Origin: Zarea fungicola
Lineage: Eukaryota > Ascomycota > Sordariomycetes > Hypocreales > Cordycipitaceae
DNA length: 64,000 nt
Reading direction: 5' to 3'
NCBI GenBank assembly: GCA_900169235.1
Contig: FWCC01000120.1
Coordinates: 124,001-188,000, forward strand
Position numbers and translations under genes: made by a program. A model generated the notes under the pieces. That model was not told the DNA's origin, did no database searches, and saw only the letters and a list, made by a program, of their open reading frames with translations. Numbering within the stretch: position 1 is the first letter of the stretch; every line of letters starts with the position of its first letter. This document shows positions 20,604-31,581 of this stretch, piece after piece.

Positions 20604-22787
20604 GATGGCGGTATTGATGTCGAAAACAACAAGAGGTCTTTGGATACGAGTCGAGGAGGTGGAGGGGAAGAAAAAAATAAAAAGAGGCAAAATGGATGGT
20701 AAGAGGGACAGACAAAAAGTGGAGGGGTTTATTTTTTCTCTCCTGCCTTTCCTTTGGCGGGCGTTCCATGGGAGGGGCAAAGTGTTTTGGTGGGGTTCGG
20801 CTTTTTGGTGTGTCGTGTGTATTTTTCCTCGTCTCCTAGTGGACGTGCTATTAATTGCTACTGAACGGAAGAGGGCCCCTCATTTGGTGCCTAGTTGGAT
20901 TTAAGGATGCGATTTTGTGGCTATTTTCCAGACGCTGGTTTGGGCAGCGGGCACCACAGACATGGTTGCGAAGTTACTTGGCGAGGCTGGAGAATATCGA
21001 GGGGCAATCCAGGAAACTTGCACTTGTGTATGCCTTGGAGAACTTGTTGTAGCCTAGAGGATATATCCAGCAACGTACAGTCGAGGTCTGCATCCCTGGC
21101 TTGGATATCGATGCTTGAGAGGTTATGCGTAAGATGGCTTTTAGTAGCAATCTCGTATGTAGCAGACTGGTAGGGTCATGTCGCCGCAGAAACATAATCG
21201 AGCATCAAATTGGATAGTACCAGGTTGCAGGGTAGAAATACAGGACACACCTGCCCATCACATGCCACAAACAGGCACCAGGTATCATCCAAAACCAACA
21301 GTCAACATGCTCTGGTGTTGGTATATTACAGCCTACCCTATACACGCCATGAGCAAGCTGGTCCTCGAGCAAGCTGGCCTTCCAGTGACAGGACGATACT
21401 GTAGCCATGTCAAGGCCCCAGATTATGTCTGGCACGGTACATGCGAGGCGGGACTGGTGTTGCTCGTGTTGTAGACGGCTGTTGGGACAGAGTTGTTCCG
21501 TGCATGGTTGCATGTGACCACAGGTACCTCAAGCAGGAGCAGACTCTTCAGGCATGAGTCTGTCCATTATTATTAGTCTCCTAACATCTGGTCATTCACA
21601 TTGGGAAACCCCCTGATTATAAAGTTGGTAGGATGCTTTGCGGCCAAAGTCACCCCACCTCGGACACCGGCTCGGATCGGACACGAATGGGCTGAGGGGC
21701 GTTCAAAGGGTACAAGCAGACGTCGTATAGAGGGGTAGAGAATGCAGGTACCAAATTATCAGATTGGCCATTGTCCTCCTTGTCTGTAAACATGAGACCC
21801 AGGCAAGAATGCGCAGGGGTCATTGTGCTGGCTGCCCCTGGAAGTCGGATTGCCGAGTGGTGTCATTTCGCAGTATTCGCCCAAGAGTAGCAGTTCTTAT
21901 TACCGGCAGGAGAAGCACGGCGTTTGCCACATATTAATTAAAACGTTTAATGGGGATCAGGCTTGGCTGATGTATGCAACCACGTCATCCAGGACTCGAG
22001 ATGTATACTTTGACAATTGAGCAATGGAATAAAAATTGTTTGTGCCTCTAATTTTGTCAATGAGGATACGTTAGATCAAGTCATCAAATAAGACTGAGCA
22101 GAAAAGACCGAGGGACACTGCTTTCGGACCATCGTCGTCGGTAGTTGTAGATATATGGGACACAATTCACTGGCCAAGTCCGAGCATCCGTTGAATCCGA
22201 AGAGATTATAAAAAATAATAATAATAAAAAACGTAACTACAGGAAACCAATTCTTAGCGCAGTAATAAACTAGCATTCTGTTTAGGACTCGGTCACGTCG
22301 CTTTAGTCTGCGCTGCACCCCTGGACTGCCGGTTTGGGGCACCTCTTCATCCATTTTTACAGGCGAAATCCACCGCCACTCACCTGCTTAATTCTCTGCG
22401 TCCGGCGATCCCATCATCCTCCCTCTGTCTGCAAACCAACCGACCGACGCTCCTTTTCCATTCCCAACGACACAAACCATTGGCGCACTACACCTTTGAC
22501 ACGAATTTTTTGAATTTGCGAATAAAGAGAAGGAAAGCCCCCTTTGCTCTCCATCATCATCCCTCGACTGTCCCATTTGCTCCCGCCGCTGCCGCTACTT
22601 TTTTTTCTTCCTCGCCACTCGCCGTTTTCCATGGTGATTTCTCGCATCGCGGGAACCCTCTGAACACGCGCTGCCGCGCACTCATTGTACAATACTACGC
22701 GCAAACGCCAAGAACAAGACTCAATTGCAATATACAACCCAACAACGTAATACAAAGCCACCCCCCGCGCGTCCAACCCGCCCTGAA
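20604..22787. promoter_or_regulatory. 2.2-kb divergent region, TCTP / SUR2 promoters
   Basis: The right part (about 22380-22787) is a pyrimidine- and CA-rich leader typical of fungal 5' UTRs, ending just before the SUR2 ATG. The middle (20900-22300) has only short frames without motifs. I saw no RNA gene. Confidence 0.45.
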
Positions 22788-23997
22788 ATGGTCAACGCAA
22801 CGACAAGGCCCTTCTCGTCCGTCATGGCCAACAACAACACTCTTTTCGACACGGCCCTGCCGCCGCTGCCCTCCTATGACCTCCAGCCCCGACCCGACCT
22901 CATCTCCTGGTGCCCCGACTTTTGGCTCTCCCTCCTCCTTCCCGTCTTCGTCTACTGGGCCATGTCGCTCGCCTTTCACCTCGTCGACACCCTCGACCTC
23001 TTCCCCCAGTACCGACTGCACACCCCGGAGGAAATCACCCGCCGCAACCACGCCTCGCGCTACGAGGTCGCCCGCGACGTCATCATCCAGCAGGTCATCC
23101 AGGTCGCCACCGGTGCCGTCCTCCAGCTCGCCGACCCGCCCGAGTACGTCGGCAAGGACGAGTACGACATTGCCGTCTGGGCGACGCGCCTGCGACTGGC
23201 CCAGCGCGCCATCCCCGGCCTGCTCGGGCTCGTCGGGCTCAACGCCACGGCCATTGCGAAGAACATGGCCGAGGCACATCCCCTGCTCGCCGGCGCGGTC
23301 GCGGGCGGTTACTACCCGTTTCTCAAGACCGAGGGCGGCGGCGGCGGCGCGGGCGGCGCTGCTGTTCCCATGTTTGCCGGCTGGGAGATGACGCTCGCCA
23401 AAATCATCTACCATGTCCTCGTGCCCGCGCTGCAGTTTTTCGTGGCCGTCTTTATCCTCGACACGTGGCAGTACTTTCTCCATCGTCTCATGCACATTAA
23501 TCGATGGCTATACAGTCAGTTTCTCGTCTCTTTTTCGTTGTATATACAGACTTTTGATTTGCTGACGAATCGTTCTTTTTGCAGCCACCTTTCACTCACG
23601 CCACCACCGCCTCTACGTCCCCTACGCCTACGGCGCCCTGTACAACCACCCCTTTGAGGGCTTCCTCCTCGACACCCTCGGCGCCGGCATCGGCTTCAAG
23701 GTCACGGGCATGACCACCCTCCAGGGCACCTGCTTCTTCACCTTTTCCACCATGAAGACCATTGACGACCACTGCGGCTATGCGTTCCCGTGGGACCCCC
23801 TCCAGCTCATCACCAACAACAACGCCGCCTACCACGACATTCACCACCAGACGTGGGGCATCAAGAACAATTTCTCCCAGCCCTTCTTTACCTTTTGGGA
23901 TCGTCTGCTGAATACGCGATACAAGGGCTCCCGAGCGGATCGTCTGGCGGATAAGAAGCGGACAGAAAAGATGACGACTTCATCAACAGCAAAATAA
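22788..23997 (+). CDS. SUR2: sphinganine C4-hydroxylase (SUR2/SYR2 type)
   Basis: There are two exons, 22788-23514 and 23585-23997, with a 70-nt phase-1 intron, giving 379 aa. This is an ER membrane di-iron hydroxylase that converts dihydrosphingosine or dihydroceramide to the phyto form in sphingolipid synthesis. The fatty-acid-hydroxylase histidine boxes are all present: HRLMH (232-236), HSRHH (246-250, restored by the join RWLYTTFHSRHH), and HDIHH (326-330). TIDDHCGY lies between the last two. Hydrophobic segments near residues 44-65, 205-230 and 268-298 are membrane helices. A Gly-rich loop (about residues 184-191) is unusual but lies between helices. I took the first ATG (MVNATTRPF); a second in-frame Met at residue 13 could also serve. 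Confidence 0.95.
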
Positions 23998-25164
23998 GAC
24001 AAAAAGAGAATGATGATAAAAATTGCATATCAGCTATAATGGTCTTCTTATTTCTTTTCTTTCTTTTCTTTGATTCTCCCCTCGATGGCTCAACTACGGT
24101 GGAAATGGCCTTGAAGAAGGAGGGAATGTTTATTCTATGAAATGGCTCTCTGTTTTTCATTTAAATTTTGTGCGTATTTTTCTGTTTTTGGTGTCTTTTG
24201 GATGATGAGGTACGGTCTGTTTGGTCTGCGCGTTTTACTTGTTTTTTCTCCCGTTGTTGGCACATGTATCCTCATCTCTCTCTCTCTGTTCTGGCCTTCC
24301 TTGAATCGTTTCGTTCTCCTGCCAGAAAAGAGGTTGGATGGAATTTTATGCTGACAACACACTACCCCCAAATCATAATATATAATTTTTGTGTGAATTC
24401 TTTTTTTCAAACAACAAGAACAAAATCTCACCCCATTATTTACTCCCTTTTCTCCCCTTCATTTCATGTACTATACTTTTCTTGTCACACGCCTTGTCCT
24501 GCCTTTTTCTTCTACTGCTTCATTTACATACACACTCGTTTTTTCATAGCATGGCGACGTCATGGGGCTGTCTGAATAGGAATTGATTTTTTCTCTCTAA
24601 TAAATGTCGATGCATCATCCGACTGCACCGTGACCAACTACTCGCAACGTGATCCAAAATGATTGATTTGTCATGATTTGTATTCAGGGCAGTCATCTAT
24701 CTAGCTGTAGACAAGGGAAGCCATCTTCCCTGCCGAATATACTATAGAAAGTGGTATCAAGATTTGAACCGCCGGGATATCTAGTCCCTCCTTGTATCAA
24801 GAAATAAAAAAACGTCTAATAACATCAGTAGGCTCGCAGGCCTATCAGGGGGAATCTTGGCCACATTGTGTAAAAAAAAAAAAAAAAGGTGCAAAACGCC
24901 GCTCTTCCTCCCCAGTCCGCTTTATTTTTCCAAGCGAAGCAACCGCTTCTTCTAAAGGCCATTGTTTCCTAACCAGTAATAGAAATAAAGGCAGATATGC
25001 TAAAACAAAAAAAGGGAGATAAATAATGGTATCAATCATATGCAAAATGTAAAACAAAATGACAACTGCGCACCCTGGGCAACAGTATAAAGGCAAGAAA
25101 ACAAGCAAAATGCAAGATTAAACAAGAGATGAGAAAAGCAAAACAGCTGCATCAGCATCAGCAA
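23998..25164. other. intergenic, convergent 3' regions
   Basis: This 1.2-kb AT-rich gap lies between convergent SUR2 and the glycogen-binding-domain gene. It contains T-rich stretches (24035-24075, 24400-24560) and a long A run near 24870. No gene is supported. Confidence 0.5.
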
Positions 25165-27565
25165 CTAATGGCCTGTGATGGAAGCCGCCATCCAGCTGAG
25201 CTCACTCGCAAAATCGTCAAGACCCATATCAATGCTCGAGCCGAGCGGATTACTACCAATGTTGCTGCCGACGGCCCCCTCATCTCCTCTGGCCAGCAGA
25301 AGCGGCGAGTTGACCGCGGTGAAGCGCGGACTGGACGATAACCCAACCGGCGTAGCCTCTGGCTTGTTGCTCGTGCAGGTGAGCTCCGGCAGGCGGTACC
25401 TCGAGAAGGATGCCGTCGATAGCGTTTTCGTCTGCCTGCTGGCGGCACCAGCTACGCTAGCAGCATCCGGCTCCCCATCTAGGCCAGAAAGAGAAAAGTG
25501 CTCGTCAATACAGTCGTCATCAGGCGAATCGTGATAAAAACTTGGGAATGCGCCCGATGACGTAGGAGACGCTGGCGAGTTCATTGCACTTGATAGTGCT
25601 GAGGAGGGACACGTTGAAGAGTGTGCCCATGTATCCAAGACGGAAAGACTTGGGCTCTTTGGTTCCGAAAGCTGGATGAATGAGTGTCTCGGCACTGGCG
25701 AGATTACGAGGCCAGCTGCTGTATCCTTGGGTGTCGGTGGCCGCTTTTGTGGCGATGCGATAACCGTTTGTGCCGAGGAACTTGTGGCTGTAGCTGAGGA
25801 CGTGTCTCTTTTGAATGGCGGCGGCGAAAGCCGTGTGGTGAATGCCGGCTCTTCCATGGTATGCATAGTGACACCACCAGCGGGGCTTATAAAGTTATCA
25901 TCGTCATCCTCTTCATCGACTTGATCCAAGCTTTCAAATGTCGGGCTGCCGGGCTGCTCAATTAGGTGGCCGCTACGTGAAACTGGGAGGGTTAACGAAT
26001 TCGGTCCTTCGGACAGGAAACGTCGCAGTGAGTCGGGGGAGATTTCACGACTACGGCTTCCATCAGAGGACGTCTGTGGCCGGATATCCGTGCTGGAGCA
26101 GGCAGAGGCAAGAGAGCGGCCACGGCTTTCTGAAGAGCGAGTGAGGGTCTTATGGAAGAAGCGCTTCCAGTAAGCTCTTGTGGGTGAAATGGGTGAGTCG
26201 AGTTGGTCCTGCGACGCCGTGGTCAAGGTCGAGACAGCCGGGACTGCGGTGCCCGTGCGGCGCATCGACAGCTCGGCATAGGAGGCGGGAGCGGGTTGCG
26301 GCGTGGCAAATTTGGAGCGAGGATCCATGGTTTGAAGGTGTTCTTTGGATAACGATGATAGAGAAGCACGTCGCTGCCGACTGGGGCGTTCCTCTGGTAT
26401 ATATAATACGTTCACAGTCTGACCAGGCAGATAAGGACACGATGTAGTGGAAGCCTTAGATGGATCACACATTTCTGTTGAACCGTTTATTTCGTACTGC
26501 AAAGGCGGGGACATACTCATGTTAGCACCTAGACCGGGCGATTTTGAAGCAATGACCACAATAAGACCTGCGTGGGTGGCCTGTGCTGGTGGTGGGGAGG
26601 GCACCGTGAAAGACGAGGAGCAAACGAGAGAAAACGTACGTAATAGTAGTAAGTGTGGCCCATGGAGAGACCGGTGTGCGTCTTATATCGACTGCCAGAG
26701 TCGTCACAAACAACATGCTGGAGTGAGTGACAGCCTCGCCAGTGACCGGGACCGCGCCGGGCGTCACGGTCCATGGGATAGCATGACGAAAAATTGTCCC
26801 AACTGCCAATCAGTTGCACGGATGTGGTAGAGGGATCCGTCTCACTGGAATTGAGAAATCCATTGTTAGCAAAAGGTAATTTCGTGGAAACAAAATAGAA
26901 CAAAATGTCCCGGATGGGACCCATGAATCGAGGTAGAATGCCAGAGTGAGATTGTGATATTGGCCCCCAAGGGAGAGCCATGTGGCTTGCAGATGGCGTC
27001 CACTGGGACGACTTGTGCAGGCAAACAAATATGAAACTTGCTGTTTGGCCAAGGCATATTCGGCATGATCTCCAGACAATACTTTGCTCTGACGATAACC
27101 CGTGGTCCAAGGTGCGTGTAGGCGCCCGCACCGATCCGCACACCGGTTCCAGTTTATCGGGTGGCTGCTGCCTTACCCTCACCGGTGAGAGAAGCAAGAA
27201 GCTAGCAAGCAAGCTGCATATAGTTTGATTGTCCGTGTGGGTATGATGCCAGAATATTGAATTGACAGTGTGAATATGTCTCGGATCGCTCTTCAGTCCG
27301 TGGAGAATCGCTTGGAATAATGGATGAAGGGGACATTGCTCATGCCATGCCCCGTGCAACGCATGTCATTTGGGCCAAGTATTGAATGCTCTCAACCTTT
27401 GCTGAGTGCCTTGCACGGAAGCAAGACCAAAGGGATGTATAATTGGAAACCATTGGCAAGTAATATTGGAAGGGCGTTGGGCAGAAGAAGTAAGACACTG
27501 CTCAAGGGCAGATGCCAATAGTGGACTTACAGAAGGAATGCGATTAAAGTGCGGGAGGGATCCAT
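25165..27565 (-). CDS. protein with N-terminal AMPK-type glycogen-binding (CBM48-like) domain
   Basis: There are three exons, 27565-27531, 26844-26640 and 26496-25165, giving 523 aa. Intron 1 is 686 nt, exceptionally long for this window, and intron 2 is 143 nt. Phases agree (2 and 0), and the joins give AFLLETDPSTTSVQLIGSWDNF and HTYYYYYEINGSTE. Residues ~7-120 form the AMPK beta-like glycogen-binding fold, with the VQLIGSWDNF strand, RGPGHWRGCHSL, and the poly-Tyr strand followed by E-x-N-G. The remaining ~400 residues are Ser/Thr/Pro-rich and disordered, with a basic patch (YWKRFFHKTLTR) and an acidic run (DQVDEEDDDD). Many fungi have such a protein, and no firm function is known to me. 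It is not the Snf1 beta subunit Gal83, since no C-terminal ASC domain is present. The 35-nt first exon is the least certain part. Confidence 0.78.
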
Positions 27566-30500
27566 AGCAACTGGATCGAGGCAGACGCCTCACTCTAAAT
27601 GCACAGCAAAACAAGCGAAGAACAGTGTTGGAAATAATTGACGAAATTTACAAGCAAGGCGATTTTTTGTATCTTGAAACGGATTTGGAAGTCTGACGGG
27701 TGTTGCGCGTTATCCCGAGAAGTCGAGCCGCAACCGGGGCGCAAAATCGGGGCGTGAGACTGGACGCGCGCGCCGTAGTGTTTCGGAAATCCTGGGATGA
27801 GGTTGGGGCCCAGTTTATCGTGTGATGGACAATGCTCAAGAAAAGGGCAGGGAAATATCCGAGAGCAATTGCGAGAGCAGATTCGACGAGATGCTAATGT
27901 AGACAAGTTGCAAATAATGGTTCAAGTATCGCTGAGAATTGAGGTTGGTGGTTTCGTTGTGCTGCTAAAGTGATTTGATTTGAGTGACGGAGTGATATAC
28001 TCGGCGGGTCCGGCAGAGTGTCGTGACGGCGGTGATGGATGATTGGAACAGAACGAGAAAAGTGTAGAACGCAATGCTACGTCGTTGGGGTTTTGTTTGA
28101 AAAAGTTGCAAGAATTTGAAGAATCAAAGTCAAAGAGTAGAGACTATGCGATTGAGAATCTCAGCCGTGGCTTGGGCCGGTTGCGAAAACCAGGTCCCTG
28201 AATCATGGATCCGTTTTGGGCTGGCGGCACAACATAGGCATGCGGTTGAACGGCTGGTTTGTGCTGCGTGGTGAGACACTTGCCGTAGATGTAACGGGGA
28301 AGATTTAGAATAGAAATGAAGAAGAAAAAAAGGGCAAGCTATTTCGAAATGACGAATTTGTGTCGAAGAAGGATAATTAGTGGGATGCGACATGGGTAAC
28401 CGAAAACAAAAAGAAAAAAAACGTGGGACGAGGAGGGACAAGGATGTGCAGCCTGCAAAGGCGCAATTATGGTGACGATGGACTCTAATCGGATATCGGG
28501 TGCTGGATGGTGGACAAGGAACCATGTAATTTTAAAAAAGGTGGACTAATAAATGAGCTTGGGCCGCCGGTCGAAGACGAATCGAAGGTGGTACTGTGGT
28601 TATGCCTGGTAATGGTAGAATTGAAACTGCAAATACAATCAGTATGGATACAATTGATTTCTGGACCGAGATGGAAAAGGATGCTGTTTCTTGCATTGCT
28701 GCTGAGCCATTCTCGAGTGTGTTTTCCGTTTGCTCTCGAGGCTGGCTCGGCGTGAGTGTGCCTGTTGCTGTCAGAATCAATCCAAAGTAGGCTGCATTAG
28801 TTACGCTGTCGATTGATTGGCACAATTGCCCGGATGCGCTGGCCATGGGTAAGAGGAAAGAGGGGCCTAGCAGACATGGCGCCGTGCCAATGCCAATGCG
28901 TGTTGGCGGTCAAAGGGGCAACAGAGAGAGGCGTTGTCGAGATCTCCATCGCCAGTTGCCTGCCAGTTTAATTGAAGGGCCGGCCGAAAACGACCAGAGT
29001 GGCGCACGCCAGCGAGACAATTCGTCCCAGCTCAGCTTAGCCTCTTATTCAGCATGGCTCAGCGTGGCTTCGTGGCTCGTCGCTTGCCTAGTGTGGCTTA
29101 GTCTTGCAGCAGAATGATGCGCTGGGCCAGCAATTTATGCATGGTGCAGCAGCGTCCAGTAGCATCCGACTGGCCAGTGAGTGCCTAAACCCCACGCTTC
29201 AGCGGCCTGCCTACAGCTTGCATTGGCGCATTGGGCTAGCGATTGGCTGCATGTCCCTCAGCCGATAGTGGAGGCCAGTGTAATTTCCCGGCTGTTTAGG
29301 CTCCGTAGGTGCCATCTTGTCCAGGATAAGGTACCAGTCAGTCAGTACCTTTTCTGACGGATAAAACCCCCGGAATAGGCGGACCAGCCATTTTCTACCG
29401 GAAGCTGAGGCAGTGGCTTGTTGCTCCGCTACCATCTTACATTTCATATCGAACGCCGGAGGAAAAAAATCAAAAATCAAAAGGAGAACAAACAAAAAAA
29501 AGAGAGAGAGAGAGAGAAAGGAATGAAACGAAAGCTACAGTGTTTTGTCGAAGCAGTCAACCCCGGCGTGTAGTACCTGTACCAGCGTCATCTTTGGTGA
29601 TTGGCGAGGTCAGTCACCCACTAAAACCACAACTCGAAGCCGCTAGAGGGCCGCTAAACACTCCGTCAAAGTTAGTGTGCTCGCACCCCTGTGATTGCCC
29701 TCTGACTGCCGTAACACCTGTCCTCGGGGCGCTATAGCACAAGAGCTGTATGAGCCTCTTGCAAGGTTCCAGCCCAATCTATTCGCCACATGTCGCGCAT
29801 TTGCCCTGGCTGCTCCCGACACACCAAGTCTCACCTGTTTCACAATGCTATTCTACTCTACAATGAATGGCGTGAAGCTACCGTCTATTAATAGTCTGTA
29901 GCTCATCAATTTGCCACTCGCTGGTCGTCGGTTTGTGTGTGGTTGTGACAATACCAGCCAACGGCCTTCTAACACATGTAGCTGCAGTATTCACGACGCG
30001 TACAAGGATTCACAAAGTGCACATACTGGCGCGCACGAACAAGCTCAGACTTCCTATTCCAATATTACTAGGTCCGGCGTCTTGGCGCTCCATCCAAACT
30101 CCACCCCAGGCCAGACAACATGGTGCACTTGAGCAGGACAGGGCTCAACTACCCGTTCCCAAGTCCCAGCGGCTATTCTCAGCTCGCTACTCAGTAGAGT
30201 TGCTACTCAGTAGACACATTATAGGAGCTCTGGCCGATGATGCTCTGACTGTGACTAGCCCATGAACGCTCACTTGTGCAACTTATCAGCACCGATAGCG
30301 TCTTTGAGCAAGTTGCAGTGCTATATTATTTGACTAATCTTACGTGTCAATAATTTCTCACGGTGTGCTTAATAACACCGACTGGACTACGTTAATGATA
30401 AGGAGAGCGGCGGACCAGCAAGAGACGTGCTCCATGCTCAACCAGTCGGTAAATTGAACGGCAGAAAGTGGTCTGGCATTCTTGGGATTCGAGCAGCCGT

Positions 30501-31581
30501 TGTACCCGGTATCCTTGTCGGTAGCATGCAATGGCCATATAGACGTAAGACGCAACATGATGCCACTGCCAAAGCGTCTTTGAAAATAACTTTGACCTAG
30601 GGTATGTCAGGCTGATTGCTGCAGCACTCTTACCCGTCCTGACCAGCAGCGCACCAGTCTGCTCTGAGGCATGCTCTTCCTGTAAACCGAAGAACATAAC
30701 AATTGCCCAAGCAAATGAAAAAAATTGGCGAGCAGTTGTATCTACGCCACCACTGCATAGTGTTTTGCGGTTCTCTTGGTTGGTTGCCACCATCATTTGA
30801 CTGATACCACAGCATCTTCAGTTTAGCCTGGCACAAATCACAGGCAGAGTTAAGCTATACTGACTCTGGGTCTATCTTGTTTCGTACAATTCGTGTGGCC
30901 TATTGAAAACTGACGTGGGATCCCAGAGGACATTGGCTTAACTGGATAGTCATCCGCATGGTAATTTTTATAACCCGTGTCGATTAACCATAATGGTGAG
31001 AGTTTTGCATGTGTATTGTGAGGGGCTGTTATCTCTCTCCCCAGTCGTCACACATTCTGCTTCATCTTGAATCGCTCGATATACGACAAACGTTGGCTTA
31101 CTGAGCCAATCCCCATATCACGAGAAACCAAAAAAAGGGGAGGGACAAACAAATGCTAAAATTCGAAACTTGGCTTCTATTTCTGCCCTCACGCCCTTTT
31201 CCACTCTGCCGCGAAGCCGCAACTCTAGACGCCGTAGGACCCTAGCTACAGTAGTATACAAAACAATCATGCTTCGTTCGCAGCATCCAAACCAAAAAAA
31301 AATAATGGGGTATCCCGTCAACATTTGTCCGAGCCAGTTCGGCGGGCATATAAAATTTGAAATCCCAAAAACAAAAGAGATAGGGGAATTATCCATAGTC
31401 CGCCTCCCTCTTTGTACGCTCTCCATTAAAACGCCTTCGCCGTATAATATTCTTTGCCATTTTTTTGTGTCATGTTTTTTTTTTAACATTTTTTAGAGCC
31501 ATGCAAGCTTTTGGTCTGTTTTGCCATGCTCCTCTCATGACTCCTGTGTCTATTTGATGTTGGTACAAGCCTTTATCCGGT
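27566..31581. other. 4-kb region without a recognisable gene
   Basis: Reading leftwards from about 28150, the minus strand is CA- and pyrimidine-rich (CAACGAAACCACCAACC-like), so at least 27566-28150 is probably the leader and promoter of the glycogen-binding-domain gene. From about 28500 to 31500 there are only short frames on both strands without motifs or codon bias. A 13-base repeat, GCTACTCAGTAGA, occurs twice (30186-30198 and 30202-30214). The last ~450 bases are the VPS72 3' region. Confidence 0.5.
30186..30214 (+). repeat. 13-bp direct repeat GCTACTCAGTAGA
   Basis: Two perfect copies are separated by 3 bases. Each contains the palindrome CTACTCAGTAG (imperfect centre), so the unit is also a small hairpin. 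Confidence 0.6.

Noticed and set aside
24740..24800. tRNA-like T-arm on the minus strand (GGTTCAAATC)
   Set aside because: The bases flanking the loop do not pair as a T-stem, and no matching acceptor or anticodon arm was found.
28130..28300. Protein-like minus-strand stretch upstream of the glycogen-binding-domain gene
   Set aside because: It is short, with no splice partner in phase, and more likely part of a long CA-rich leader.
30392..30796. 134-codon minus-strand frame
   Set aside because: The composition looks random, and no neighbouring exon with matching phase was found.
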